From: Agrypnia vestita
Taxonomy: Eukaryota; Arthropoda; Insecta; Trichoptera; Phryganeidae
Direction of reading: 5' to 3'
Length of the DNA stretch: 64,000 nt
Assembly (NCBI GenBank): GCA_016648135.1
Contig: JADDOH010002088.1
Coordinates: 124,001-188,000, forward strand
Below the pieces are notes generated by a model. It was not told where the DNA came from. It did not search any database and worked only from the letters and a program-made list of their open reading frames with translations. The position numbers were made by a program, and so were the translations under genes. This document shows positions 52,626-64,000 of the stretch, in pieces. Numbering within the stretch: position 1 is the stretch's first letter; every line of letters begins with the position of its first letter.

Positions 52626-54562
52626 CTAAGAACATTCTATCTTCGATTGACCAAAATTCATTAAAATATTGATTTTTGTTTTGCCACATTAATGATCAAA
52701 TTATATTACAATATCACCCACAAATAAAAAAATAAAAAAAAGTGTTTATAATACATTGTGTCTGGGCTTCAGATATTTTTAATCGGTGAGTTCCTCTGGG
52801 TTCAGTTTCGGGTATGCGCGAATTGCTCATAAGAGACTTGACAAATTTGACACCAGATGCACCTTGTGCACAATTGTGGTTTGTTCAAAATACCTGCTGG
52901 TTCAGTATAATGCATCTTTTTGCACACTGTATGTCATCCTGACTTCGTGCAGAGTTGATTTGACCTCAAACATTTCAGCAGTCTCCGAATATTTAATATA
53001 TTTTGAAAATATCCTGAATGAATTTTGTTCTTGGAAAAAAGTGTGAATTAGGCAAATGCCTGTGTTTTGACATCTTAAAAATATATTATTATAATACTTG
53101 CATATCAAAAACAAAATTTGGTTATATTTATATTCATATATAAATAATACAGTAAAACCTTGGATTAGAGGCATAAATTGTTTCAGAAATGTGTTTGCAA
53201 TCCAAAGTACATATTCATATATCAATTTCCCAATAATAAATAACAGAAACCTTTATTTTATAATATTCGCATATACTCCACAATCCAAGAATATTTGTAT
53301 AAAAATGATAAATACAAAATTACATTTTTGAAGTTATACTTTTTTTGGCACATTTAGAGTAAATTTTTTACTATAACGAAAGCTATGATGAACAGGAAGA
53401 ACAGCATGTGGTAAATGAAATTCATGAACATGAAGTTAGTTGTTAAACTTAAATTTTACTATGTAACAAAATGCACGGACATCTATTAAACTGTAAAAAA
53501 TTTATTCACTTGAAGTTAGTGTTCCAGTAATATAATAATGTATTGTCGACCATCTTGAATGGAGTACCAATCATAAAGATGCTCAATTCAAAAGCTGACA
53601 AATGATTGGTTATTGAATTGAAAATTAGAACTCTTTATTGAAAGTATAATTCTAGCTGTGTAATCGAAATGGCATAAAGGGACTTCTCGTACATATTTCT
53701 GTATAGCTCTTTCATTCAACGACCTACAAATCTTTAGAGATTCAATCACTCGCTCAGACACAGTCTTATTTTGGTGGTCGTTTTCTGTAAAATTTTGTAT
53801 CGTTTCCCACATTTTAATCCTATTGCAAGACCCCCACCCGCAGTTATTCCCAATCCAAGGTTTTACTGTATTTACATGTGTAATCAACTTTACATTAGAG
53901 CTCACAATTCTACAAATATTTTCATACCTAATTAAATTAATTTTATACGATTGACAACATTTTTTTCAACTAGTCCTACAATCATTAACCAATTCCTAAG
54001 AGTTTTTAATCGAGATTAAGTTTATCCTCCATACAGCCGGCACAAAAATACCAGGTACGAATATTGTGACTGAAAATTAAAAATTTGTAGATTCTCAACT
54101 GTACGCAGACACAAGACACATTATCATTTGTGTAAAGAATTCATAATTTAAATAGAACAGCTACTCCACATATTTTAATTAAATTGTAATATGTGTTAAG
54201 CGTGTCGATATTTATAAGAGTTTAAGATTTCAGTGTTTTTTTAAATTAAATTAAAATTAAAAAGTCTAATTGTTTGATGTTTAATGATGGAAAAATGAGT
54301 GAAAGATAACTAAGAATAATTTGTGGTCTTTCTGTACAGGTGTAGGTTTTCTTTGATTAAGAGTCATTTGTAACCCTTAAAGAGAGCTTATTATTGAGAA
54401 TGCTTCAAATTGTAAACCATCATATAAATATATGTTCTATAAATAGATCAAAAAAAAAATCAAAAAAAATATGTATATATGTTCTATAAATAGATTAAAA
54501 AAAAAGATAAAACTAAAAGTGCATCAATTGCTCAATAATTCACCTGTGTTATTTATTTTTAG
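52626..54562. other. No gene recognised; possibly intron before an alternative last exon
   Basis: AT-rich with no identified repeat. A short duplicated word (ATGTATATATGTTCTATAAATAGAT) occurs near 54430 and 54470. Confidence 0.4.
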
Positions 54563-54594
54563 GTAGTAAAGGAGCAGCTAAGAAAAAGAAGTAA
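54563..54594 (+). CDS. Candidate alternative last exon of PEBP (lysine-rich tail)
   Basis: After acceptor TTATTTTTAG (54553-54562) come GT AGT AAA ... AAG TAA. If exon 5 is spliced after CTG|G (52250; the intron would start GTGCCT, a weak donor), the last two residues and stop are replaced by GSKGAAKKKK. The frame fits exactly, and an AATAAA signal follows 84 nt after the stop. The weak donor is the main objection. Confidence 0.4.
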
Positions 54595-54677
54595 GTCAAG
54601 TAAAAGATTACACAGAAGAATTATTATTGTGAAATTCTCTTATGTCCAATATAATAATCAGTTATGAATTTTTTAAT

Positions 54678-54683
54678 AATAAA
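54678..54683 (+). terminator. Polyadenylation signal AATAAA
   Basis: It is followed within 30 nt by a T/G-rich stretch (TTTTCTTGTGTTGAATG), the usual arrangement of a cleavage site. It would end a transcript using the alternative exon at 54563-54594. Confidence 0.45.
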
Positions 54684-54820
54684 AATGCATTTTCTTGTGT
54701 TGAATGATTATTTTCCACTTTAAAACAGTCAAAGTAAGTTAAATATCCGCAAGCGACATTCAATCCTTCGAATATCCATAGATGAAAATCCATGCAAATC
54801 TGAAAAAATAATCTCGCATT

Positions 54821-55282
54821 GCTGGGTCATCCCATAAATAATGTATTTTTTAATATTTCTTTTATTTCTTAGACCTCCGTTGTTATCATTTGGTTTGGGT
54901 TTAAAGGTTCAAAGTGGACTAAATTTTTCATATCCCACCAGACAGATAACAACACCTTACGTGGATGAAGATCTTCTTTAGCCCGGGATGTCAGTGTTTC
55001 TCCTTTCAATACCCACTGTCTTCGGCGCATGACATTTTTATAGAGAATCCATTTCACGTCACCAGTTACTGTTCGGTCCAAAAAAGGTTTATTCCTGAGA
55101 CGTGGAAGCAAAGAAAAGCACACATTCCCTCTCTGCACGCAATTAGGCTTGGAAAGATAGTAAGAAACCCATTGATTAATTTACTGACTTTTCTGACGGC
55201 AGGATTTACGATAACGGATAACGGTGGGATTTTGTTCCATCAGTTTGCACAATTTATTCAAAACTGCTATGGGATGACCCAA
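54821..55282 (-). mobile_element. Internally deleted mariner (about 460 bp)
   Basis: The ends TGGGTCATCCCATAAATAAT and, inverted, TTGGGTCATCCCATAGCAGT enclose a piece of mariner transposase on the minus strand (54869-55138: VTGDVKWILYKNV, then HPRKVLLSVWWD). The N-terminus and the third catalytic block are gone. The ends differ from those of the mariner at 47427, so it is another lineage. Confidence 0.82.
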
Positions 55283-55541
55283 TAAATTGAATTGTAACTA
55301 ATCCAGCACTGCTGAATAGAATGTTAGAGGCAAAACTGTTAAAAGCTACTTATCTTTAAGTATATCCTAAAAAGGTAAAAATATATTTAATAACGACTTT
55401 TAGGCCTACATTTTTTTATGAGCAGACTGACATACTAATGTATCTTTGTTGTGTCATACTCGTCATACTAACATCTTTTTGTTAGTGTTTACACACTGTT
55501 GGCACATTCATTATAATAAAATATTAATACAAAATAACTTT

Positions 55542-55797
55542 AAGCCGCCTCTACACTACTAGGAAAGTCGGCCGAAGTCCGAAGTAACCCGAAGTAGATA
55601 TCTACACTGCGAGGAACTCAGTTGCCCGATAGATACTTCGCACGAACTTCGGGTCACTTCGATTCCTTTGACTCGGCCCAAAATCCGACAACTTTCGGAA
55701 GTCATCCGCGGCGAGCCGAAGTAGCACGAAGTACCCCTCTACACTATCGTATTCGCTTCACTTCGGCCGACTTTGCTAGTAGTGTAGAGGCGGCTTT
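55542..55797. mobile_element. MITE with 38-bp inverted ends (256 bp)
   Basis: The ends are AAGCCGCCTCTACACTACTA and the same inverted (TAGTAGTGTAGAGGCGGCTT). The body repeats CGAAGT/ACTTCGG words, including CGAAGTCCGAAGTAACCCGA. The flanking TTA/TTA-like bases do not settle the duplication; PIF/Harbinger-like is possible. Confidence 0.82.
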
Positions 55798-55799
55798 AC

Positions 55800-56780
55800 A
55801 TTAGAACATCATTAATTAGAATTTCAAGGGACCCAAAAAAAAATTGAACTACGTGAGGAACCCTGTTAAATCGAAATTCAAGGTGCCAAAAAAATTTGAA
55901 AGCACGATGCAATTGTGAAATTCGTGAAAAATTGTAAAACTCGTGCATGAATGCAATATTTACGTATTATGCTAATGCAAAGATTGGGCCATTTCTTTTA
56001 CTGAAATATCCAATATTGATGTATGTATGTATTTGCTGTCGCGTCACTTGAAAAAACATCAAATCGTTTTTTGCCAATTCACAATTTTTGGATGAACATA
56101 ATCAAAAACGTTCAGAGTTACGTTACCTGAGAATTTATGGAAAGCTTCGTCAATCTCCACTTGATTTTGAACTTTCGATTCTGTTTTTTTTCCGACTCAG
56201 CCAACATAAGCACAGTTATTAGAAATAAAATTGTCTATAAATGTGTGAAATAATAAGATTAGTCAGTATGTAATAACTTCTTCCAAAGAAAATAAAAAAT
56301 CTTAACAAAATTAAGACAGTTATTATGAATCAAACTAAAGAGGAAACAATTTTAAATGTGTTAAAAGTAAGAGGAATTACCGAGACAGTCAACTGATGAT
56401 CGGTACAAAGATTTTCCCAATTTTGGGGAAATAATAACGTACATAAAAGTACGTACTTTATATATACATATTATTTTGCGAAATAATATGTATATATAAA
56501 GGAAATCGTACATAAAAGATATACCACACCCACACACGATCAAAAAGCCATGTATGTCATTAGTTTTAAAATATTCAAATAATGTGACATAAAATGTATT
56601 GAATTATGGCGCAAGGGCCTAAAATATGTATTTTGAATTACGAATTACTTACCAGTTTTAACCGGGGTTAATGAACTATTAAATTAATAATACTTTGGGC
56701 CTTGTGTGCTTTAAAATTTTGAAATTATGACGAATTTCGAATTATCAGGGTTTGAATCAACAAAGTTTTACCATATATAT
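55800..56780. other. AT-rich, no gene recognised
   Basis: A local hairpin (ATATGTATATATAAAG facing CTTTATATATACATAT) lies at 56454-56502. Nothing else was identified. Confidence 0.4.
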
Positions 56781-56782
56781 AT

Positions 56783-57350
56783 CGGCGAAGCCGATTGCTT
56801 ACTGCTAGGCTCTGCGGGCGACTATTGTGGCCGCTTCGCGGCCGATTGTGTTTGATGTGCAGCAAACACAATTGTTTACCTATGCCTACGTCAGCCGCTT
56901 CACGGCCAATTGTATCTAGCAAATTTCTACTTTTAATTACGGGTAGTTTAGATATAATTAAGACAAAGTATTTATTCAGTATTTTTAACCAATTAATTAG
57001 TCAGAGCGGAGTTTTAAAATTAATATTTTGAACTTGTTATACAACATTATAATTATAAAAAATTACTCTTTGTTTAATTTGGTTTGTTACATAATAAAAA
57101 AATTTAATATAAAAAATGTGTAGCAAACATAACATAATTGGCCGCGCAGCGGCCACAATAGCAGAAATGGAAATTTGCCATATACATTCGGCCGCGAAGC
57201 GGCTGATGTAGGCATAGGTAAACAATTGTGTTTGCTGCACAACAAACACAATTGGCCGCGGAGCGGCCATCATTAACCGCGAAGCGGCCACAATAGCCGC
57301 CCGCAGGGCTTAGCAGTAAGCAATCGGCGACAGCCAATTGCCTTCCTGCT
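56783..57350. repeat. Large inverted repeat built of GGCCGC...GCGGCC palindromes
   Basis: The left arm, 56783-56925, and right arm, about 57165-57350, are near-identical in inverse orientation, from CGATTGCTTACTGCTA to CAAACACAATTGTTTACCTA. The right arm has one extra palindromic unit, and further copies lie at 57138-57153. Short palindromes recur: GGCCGCTTCGCGGCC, GGCCGCGGAGCGGCC, GGCCGCGAAGCGGC, GGCCGCGCAGCGGCC. The spacer is AT-rich. MITE-like in form, with no coding. Confidence 0.85.
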
Positions 57351-57395
57351 ATTTTATTCAGTAACAAACAAAATATTATCGACCGTAAAAAAAAA

Positions 57396-57466
57396 CGATC
57401 CTGCCAGGATTCGAACCCGGAGTCTTCTGATCCGTAGTCAGACATTCTCCATTGCGCTACAGACCG
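57396..57466 (-). tRNA. tRNA-Arg(ACG)-like gene, acceptor stem imperfect
   Basis: The minus strand reads CGGTCTGTAGCGCAATGGAG..., then the anticodon arm TCTGA-CTACGGA-TCAGA (anticodon ACG), T-arm CCGGG-TTCGAAT-CCTGG and 3' CAGGATCG, followed at once by a T9 run, a Pol III terminator. It matches eukaryotic tRNA-Arg(ACG) closely. The 5' acceptor strand (CGGTCTG) no longer pairs fully with CAGGATC and the D-arm is two bases short. It is therefore a recent pseudogene, a SINE head or a marginal gene. Confidence 0.7.
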
Positions 57467-59365
57467 CAATGAGCAATGTGGCAAAATTATTGTATACAAA
57501 TAGATTTTTTGACGGAGGAGGAGCTGTCAGTGACAGACAAAAAAATTAAGCAACTATCGAATTCTTATTTATATTTATTTTTATCGATAAAATCACATAT
57601 TTTCAACACTGATGTGCGCATTATATTTTTGAGTGAGGTACGGATAACCTGCAAAATTGTTATTAGTGTCATCTCTGAATAATTTTGGAAATTTTTTAGA
57701 ACACTTACACGCCACACGGTCCATGAATATTGTCTCTGTCAAGATCAATGATATATACGTCAATGCGTAAAATGACATTAAATTCACTTCGCAGTTTAAA
57801 AAAGAAAGTTAATGAATATGCAAAAATATAAAAACAAAAGGGATTGAGAAGAGAAACATGCTTACGTTAAACTGCGTCACACGTCAAAAAGCGGTATCGC
57901 CAGAACAAAAAATATATTCCCGCGTCACAGTTAGCTGTTTTCTATGACAATAAAAACACGGATTTTTAAAATATTCCACGAAAATATTTAAAAACAACGA
58001 TTAATATCCGATAGTTTAATATAATTTGAATGTTTTTTAATATCAGTTTGTTCGTATTCCTATATTTTTTTAATCTTTTTAATGTACTCAAAAATGTTTT
58101 TTTTAACTGGCAACATAAATTATCCAAATGCAGAAACATACGACATTGGCTGGCGTAATTAATATATTGATATTTACCTCAAACTGTTTGTAAATAATTA
58201 AATTGTAAAATGAATATTCAAAGTTTATTTCGGGACCTTTAGAATGGGACAAAAAAAACCACTGATTTCAATGCAATTTTCTTTTTTAAAATGGAGTCTT
58301 TTTTATGGTGTTTCTGCCCCGTCCTGTATCATACAACTGACACATTTTTAACATTCAAATCATCATCAACCGCCAAAATGGTGGAAAGATAGCTGGTGCT
58401 CCACTTCCCAAGTGGACGGCTCCAGCTCGATGATTTAAAAAAGAGAAGATTTACTAAAGAATATTTTTAATACTAAAACATAACTTTTTAATGTTGCCTT
58501 CTATACTTCCAGGAAAAATTACATTTTTGTGATACAGTTTTAAAGAGAAGATTATTGTAAGAATTTTGATTTAATAAGTCAGTTTTGATCAAAATGTCAG
58601 ATGATTCCTTTATATTATTAATATTCCTTTATTTATCAAGGTCACAAAATGACTTCTTTTTAGACAAAAAAAGGTGTATCTGTGTACAAAAAGTAGAAGC
58701 AATTTGAACTTCAACTAAATAATTTGACTAAATCTTTGTCATTAATTAAGTTAATCATTTTAATTTAATTATGTTTCGTAGATTATGATTTTGGAAAGTT
58801 ATCTTTTCAATAAATCTTGGTTCACTCTAAATTTGTGTTCAAATCACCTTGTCTCATTGAGCGGATCCGCGCTCCATTTTCAAATATGTTTTTTATTCAG
58901 TTTATTAATATTATATTACATTGTATTTGTACCTTCGGCTGTAAAATCTATCGGAATATGAAATAAAACAAACAAAATCCCAATGTAAGTTCAGTATTTT
59001 ATTTCATAATAATTTTCCTTGGGTAAGGCAATACTTAATATGATAAGTCGAAAGAAATTGTTATATGTATATATAAATTTACAGTGGTAATGTGCTTAAA
59101 CGGGTACTAATAAAAACCTTAGTTACGTATCTTTAAGAATTTTATTTTTAAATTAATGACGTCTAACCACGAATTTTAATAAAAAACAATCAAGTAAAAA
59201 TAGCACTTTCGTGTATTATTTAGCGCAGCAGACAACGGAAACATTATTTGCCGCATGGCAGCACACCAGGGGTTAATGGCATGAGATCCTTATTATTATA
59301 TATTGGTAAAATATTAAGTGGAATCTTATTTTATGAATGAACGAGGAAAGAATGGTAAGAAAAAT
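57467..59365. other. AT-rich, no gene recognised
   Basis: No coding block or repeat with partners in this window was found. Confidence 0.4.
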
Positions 59366-59369
59366 ATAT

Positions 59370-59577
59370 GACGTAAGTGTTGGTAGCACCAGAAGATAGG
59401 AAGATGTGGCATGACCAGATTAACCAAATACCGGAAGATGTTCCTTTTAGGAGCCTCGACAATTGTCGAGCTTGTATGCAAAGATATATGAAAGCACATT
59501 AGGCGAGAGATGTGTGTCAGAACAGAAGACTGTGGCGCTCTATCCTCTCTGCCTACCCCGCTGAGAAATGACATGAT
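59370..59577 (+). pseudogene. Possible LINE 3' coding tail
   Basis: The forward frame gives RKMWHDQINQIPEDVPFRSL and later ARDVCQNRRLWRSILSAYPA with one stop between, which resembles the end of a non-LTR reverse transcriptase (DR..WR pattern). The fragment is short and the call rests on pattern only. Confidence 0.4.
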
Positions 59578-59579
59578 GG

Positions 59580-60611
59580 TATGTAAGTAAGGTAACTTAT
59601 CTTGTTTGCTTCATTTTTTTATTGTATTTTCTATATTTATGCAAATGCTATATGTACAAAGTTTATCACTTCCACTTGAGATAAAAACACAGATTTATGT
59701 ATATAAATATTTTGTGATTGCATTTATTTATCATTCTGTATTTTGATATTGCCAAGGTAAGTTTAACTGTGTTTATTTAATATGAATGTCATATTCAAAG
59801 TCAGCAAAAATAATAAAAAGCTATATTCTGTAACAATTGCTTTAATTTTTATTTGCTTTTGGTGTTGGGTTCTACAAACATAGAAAAACATTTTGATTGT
59901 CATTACATATTTATTTTATAATATTTGGTAGAAAATTAACATAAATTTGAAAAAAAATGAAGTAAATGTTTATTTATTATTTTTCGATAAATTTTTAATG
60001 TTAAAAACATGACTAGTCTAGTTTTTTATTATATCAAATACATTTTTTTATGTTTCCATTTTGCATAATATATTGTTCAATAATTAACTCAAAGCAAATA
60101 TGTCATGGAAAACAAAAATAATATATTATTTAAAAAAAAATGAGCTGCTATCTGTTGCTCTTCCGACGGAACTAGGGTAACTTAATTAATATGCGTCAAA
60201 TTTATTCTTTGCAACCTCTTCTCTACTGTGGAAAAAAATAGTGTGTCACGGAAGATGGACCAAAGAATAAATCTAACATGTATAAATTAAGTTGACTTTG
60301 GAGGAATAATTTACTGGCAGTAGAAAGGTCCCAGTGGTTGCTAAGCTGATTTAAAAAAAAGATTTATTCTGTGCTTATTTCAATGACATGTTTGCCTTAA
60401 CATTTTGATGTACTGTTTTTATAAAATTGGATAATTTTTTTATAAGGTATTGTATAATTGAATGATAAATTTTTGATTGTCAAGTTGCGTTAAAGACTAA
60501 ACTGTTTTTGTGACTATTTTGATGTACAGCGGCAGTTCGCAGAGGTTCCCAGTCGGGGAAAAATAATAACTTTTACTTTAGTCTAAAATAATTATCATAT
60601 TAGAAGTCTTA
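59580..60611. other. AT-rich, no gene recognised
   Basis: No supported feature. Confidence 0.4.
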
Positions 60612-60757
60612 GGCTAGTGTCACACTGCGCAGATCTTCCACAGCGGAACGCCGCTATATTTCTTTCTATAAAATATGCGCTTATCAAACACACTGCGCGG
60701 ACGATCGGTTGACCCATTTACTTTGCCGATTTTACGCGACGGAAGATCCGCGCAGGA
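60612..60757. repeat. Family F palindromic miniature, free-standing copy
   Basis: GTGTCACACTGCGCAGATCTTC faces GACGGAAGATCCGCGCAGG, with the inner CACACTGCGCGG and CGATCGG words of the copies nested inside family A. Its presence outside family A shows it is a separate element. Confidence 0.7.
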
Positions 60758-61257
60758 TAATTACCATTTAAATGGCAGGATTAACATGTTAATGTTAAAT
60801 GTTACATCAACAGGAAAAAGTAATTTCTTGATGAGTTGCCCAATTGTAACTAAAATTTTCAATTCACCCCAAGGTCAAAATTATACAAAAAAATCTGAAA
60901 AATTCATAACACACTCAAAATAGATATATTTTTGTTATATATTTTTACGTCCTTAGGCGACCAACCATTTAGATCCGTCATTGACCTCGCCTTTCTTCTA
61001 CAAAAAACTACAAGACATCCTAAAACTGTTATTATCTACATACAACTTTTATCAATATACAAAAAAATTTCTTTGTGCATTTTGTAATTATATTTTTTTA
61101 CCTTCATAGGATTATTACATCATTTTAATTATGTAATTATTACTTAATTAAGACACTGGTGGTTATCATAATGAATCACTATTATCAAATATTTATAAAA
61201 CTGGAAATCAATTATAATAATCTATTAGATTTTAAATTCTGACATGTAAACAGATTA

Positions 61258-61335
61258 AGGGCCGGTTGCATCAACTCAGTTTATAGTAATATTTCGTTTA
61301 AAGCATAGATTTTTGCGTTCTCCACCAATCAAAGA
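61258..61335. repeat. Family G half-element
   Basis: GGGCCGGTTGCATCAACTCA...AAAGCATAGATTTTTGCG matches the left arm of the family G miniature nested in family A copies (for example 14716-14790). Confidence 0.6.
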
Positions 61336-61562
61336 ATTTAAAAAAAAAAAGCTGGCCCTATGAGGGGAATCTACCTTAGGACGTTTTATTAAAATATTTA
61401 TTAAGACATTTTTTAAAATATCTTTCCGAAACTTTACGGATAAGGTTCATTACAACTTTTAAAAATACTTTTTTTTTTCATTAAAAATAAAAATGTTGAT
61501 ATAGCATATTTTATCGTCACATCGAATCTGTGCAACATTGTTTATTATGAAAAGTTGCGTGG

Positions 61563-62078
61563 ATGATGGGCTTGGATAGAGGAGACTACTCGTACAGTGA
61601 AATTGAGTTAATGTTAAAAATTTATAACCTCCAAAAACGTAGAGAAAATACTTACTTAATCACCATATTCAAAATATTAAATGGACGCACTAATGTGCCT
61701 TCATTATTGGACCAAATAAAATTCAATATCCCTTCTTGTAGACTCAGAAATAATGAACTATTGTTCCCTAGCCATCATAGAACTAATTATGGATTCCATG
61801 CTCCTATATCACGCTTATGTCGTCTTATAAACTCAAGACAGGATCTGGACTTCTTCGGTGTAAGTCTCCAGATTCAAACAATCTCTTTTAGATAGTCCAG
61901 ATCTTGTCTCCATCTTGTTAGTACTTTTCATTTGTCCTTGCTTTTGTTTTAAATTGCTATAACTTTTATTCTGATGTATTTTATGTTGTTCATGTCATGT
62001 TTTGTATTTTATTGGACTATGTCCGTTAATTTCAATAGAAAGAAATACTTTAGAAATAAACATTGTGGGGGGGGGGGG
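61563..62078 (+). pseudogene. Jockey/CR1-like LINE 3' fragment ending in a G-run
   Basis: The frame 61563-61895 encodes RRENTYLITIFKILNGRTNV, FNIPSCRLRNNELLFPSHHR, TNYGFHAPISRLCRLINS and a short tail. These are the last ~100 residues of a widespread insect reverse-transcriptase ORF. About 150 bp of 3' UTR and a G11-12 run follow (62066-62080). The G-run may be the element's tail or an unrelated homopolymer. Confidence 0.75.
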
Positions 62079-62377
62079 GGAATTGGAGGTTATCGAAAAT
62101 AAGTTTTATCGAAAACAAAAAACAATATTTTTTATAATTTTAATATAATATTATCTTCAATGAACTAATTATAAATTTTGAAAATATACGTAAACAGACT
62201 AATTGTACATAGAGACTGACACCTGCCTAACAAATTAATATCATTAAGAGTACTAGAGGAAGCGATCGACGCTTGCTCAAATACTTGCCTGTCGAATATC
62301 CACTTTCCAAGCTATAACTAGAGAAATATTTAGAATTTCGGTTTATAACAAACATATTCTCTGAGAGTAGTACATAC

Positions 62378-63005
62378 TAGCGAAGGGAAAAACTACATTT
62401 CAAAATGAAGACTACAACACACACACGTTCACCAGTTTGAAGACTACAAAGTGTACACTACATTTGTAGTAAAAACTACATGAAGTGAAGTAATTGTAGT
62501 ACTGCGAAATGAAGTGAAGTAATTGTAGTACTACGAAATGAAGTGAAGTAATGAAGTAATTGTAGTATGAATGAAGTGAAGTAATGAAATGAAGTAAGTG
62601 TACTACAAAATTGTAGTACTAGTGAAGTAAATATTTTTTTCCCAAATAAAAAGTTTGACGAGCTAAAAAAAAAAAAGTCAACAAGAAAAATATTTAAGAC
62701 AAAAGATTTCGCTCGGTCCCAGGGGGGGTTGTTACAGTTTCCAGAGATTTCTTCATTTACCTACATCATCAACTTTCCAAAAATTTCACGTAAAAAATGT
62801 ACTATTTAAAGTATGTGCTCATACTTTCGATAACTTTGAAGTGTTCGCTTTGAAATGAAGTGTACTATTTGAAGTATATACTTTCAATAACTTTAAAGTG
62901 TGTGTAGTTTGTAGTGTGCACTACACTTCAAAACGTGTGAAGTGTGCACTTCAATGATATGTAGTACTACATTGTAGTAGTGAGTACAGAGCGGACCCAT
63001 CACTA
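62378..63005. mobile_element. hAT-like miniature with GTAGT/GAAGTGAAGT-rich body (628 bp)
   Basis: The ends are TAGCGAAGGGAAA and, inverted, TAGTGATGGGTCC, with the perfect 8-bp duplication GTACATAC (62370-62377, 63006-63013). The interior is a degenerate minisatellite of GAAGTGAAGTAA, TTGTAGTACT and AAGTGTGCACTTC words, arranged roughly symmetrically. Non-coding. Confidence 0.9.
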
Positions 63006-63432
63006 GTACATACTAGAAATAGCGAAATTTTTCAATTTGTAAAGTAGATTCTCTCTTTAAATCACTTTATCCAAAAGTAATGTTTTCATGAAGAATGTTT
63101 TATAAATTATTATATCCAGAAATGCACTCATTTTATATGTGCTTTAGTTCTTCACATAACTTTGTATATTATCTTTACTATTATGAATATTAATGATGGC
63201 TGGATTATTCTCCCAAACTAATTTAAAAGTTTTGACATTATGCAAAGTTTGAGAACTTGTGCAGTCAATTTATGGCTACAACAGTTATGTGGCCTATAAG
63301 TACCCAGAGCCTATAAAGCATTCAATAGTATGTCCACTAAAACTGAATACATACCAGTTAAACCGGTTTTTGTATCATTGGTATAAACATAATACAGCAG
63401 ATTTGTTTAAACCATCTAGGTATCAAGACACG

Positions 63433-63466
63433 ATGGAGAAATATTTAATAATATTTATATTTGCAG
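63433..63466 (+). CDS. Second PEBP gene, exon 1 (signal peptide)
   Basis: 34 nt, MEKYLIIFIFA and one base. A TATAAACA word (63382) and a TTGTTTAA word (63403) precede it, as TATAAACA...TGTTTAA precedes the first PEBP start. No Inr was identified. Confidence 0.78.
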
Positions 63467-63922
63467 GTATTAAAAACAATTTAATTTATTCAGTAATCAC
63501 ATCGAGGGTAGAAAGCCAAAAGGGTGTTAGTAATTATTTCGAAGTTTAAAGGATAGTAAAAGAAAGTTTTGTTAGTCTGATTTTGTCAATGTTTATTTTA
63601 TTATTAAATGATTTCCTTATTTGTTAATCCAAAACACATGGAAATCGTTTAAGAATAAAAGAATCATTGACAAAATTAGATTGACAGAACTTCCTTTTGC
63701 TCTCCTTTAATGTTCGAAATAATCACTAACGCCCTTTGGCTTTCCACCCTCGACATGTCCATTTATATATAATTTTAAAATACATACTTGCATTTTTTCA
63801 ATTGTATAATAGTGTTGACCTTGGGTGCTGTTCCTGAAGTCATGTCATCTGTAGAAAAGAGTTTTGAAGACAATAAGGTGGTTCCGGATGTTGTACCCGT
63901 CGCTCCAAAAGATGCTCTCAAG
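63433..63922 (+). CDS. Second PEBP gene, first two exons (continues past the window)
   Basis: Exon 1, 63433-63466, encodes MEKYLIIFIFA plus one base (donor CAG|GTATTA). Exon 2, 63813-63922, begins after TATAATAG and ends AAG|GTAAAA. The splice phases (1, then 0) equal those of the first gene. The joined product is a signal peptide followed by VMSSVEKSFEDNKVVPDVVP and VAPKDALK, aligning with the first gene's MASVTKLFELHQVVPEVITV and APQKLAK. It is a tandem paralogue in the same orientation, 11 kb downstream. The pocket exons must lie beyond 64000. Intron 1 is only 346 nt, against 5 kb in the first gene. Confidence 0.87.
63813..63922 (+). CDS. Second PEBP gene, exon 2
   Basis: 110 nt, homologous in sequence, length and phase to PEBP exon 2 at 37652-37770. 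It ends at the conserved VAPKDALK, immediately before the usual V-x-Y-P-x-G exon. Confidence 0.9.
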
Positions 63923-64000
63923 GTAAAACAATTTTTTCCTCAATAAATAAGCATTCAGCAATATGTATATGCTATTAGCTTTATTATTCACGAGCTTAGT

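Noticed and set aside
57396..57466. Fully functional tRNA-Arg gene
   Set aside because: The anticodon and T arms are good, but the acceptor stem has mismatches and the D-arm is short, so it is listed as tRNA-like rather than as a certain gene.
58261..58330. Short ATG-containing segment (MESFLWCFCPV) as exon 1 of the second PEBP
   Set aside because: No GT donor in phase 1 follows, while 63433-63466 has start, hydrophobic core, phase and donor all correct.
62040..62082. G-quadruplex in the G-run
   Set aside because: A single uninterrupted G-run could form intermolecular structures, but there is no four-tract arrangement. Noted only as the end of a LINE fragment.

Overview
This is an AT-rich stretch of a eukaryotic, almost certainly insect, nuclear genome. 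It has GT-AG introns, a ZAD-type C2H2 zinc-finger gene (an arthropod-typical architecture), R1-clade and other non-LTR retrotransposons, mariner, pogo/Tigger, hAT and piggyBac-like DNA elements, Ty3/gypsy remnants and TTAGG-type telomere-like words. The order cannot be fixed from the sequence; a hemipteran-like or other TE-rich genome would fit. Host genes occupy a few percent of the window. Most of the rest is layered transposon debris. Layout: (1) 0.4-8.2 kb, minus strand: a ZAD zinc-finger gene. Its first exon (7368-8230) is obvious. A second exon (581-776), too short to stand out as an ORF, joins it exactly in phase inside a zinc finger, and a third (405-527) probably ends it. The 6.6-kb intron contains a complete Tigger element (4035-6662). 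(2) 8.4-12.4 kb: a GC-rich LTR-like block, an R1-like reverse transcriptase relic (+), and a Ty3/gypsy gag-protease relic (-) that keeps a textbook -1 frameshift signal. (3) 12.7-23.8 kb: three copies of a 1.3-kb TA-flanked element (family A) that keeps only a two-exon helix-turn-helix N-terminus of a Tc1/mariner-type transposase. Copy 3 is split by a 3.9-kb TG...CA element with a 4-bp target duplication. LINE relics lie between copies 2 and 3. (4) 24-32.5 kb: nested hAT miniatures, a dead mariner, a piggyBac-like miniature and a tRNA-like fragment. (5) 32.5-54.7 kb, plus strand: the main host gene, a secreted phosphatidylethanolamine-binding protein (PEBP) of 210 residues in five exons over 19.6 kb, with a TATA/Inr promoter and a possible alternative last exon giving a lysine-rich tail. 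Its introns hold at least a dozen insertions, including an inverted pair of hammerhead-ribozyme-like motifs and a 50-bp hairpin. (6) 54.8-63.3 kb: more miniature elements, a large inverted repeat made of GGCCGC-type palindromes, and a tRNA-Arg(ACG)-like sequence. (7) 63.4-64 kb: the first two exons of a second PEBP gene with the same splice phases, so the locus is a tandem PEBP cluster that runs off the right edge.
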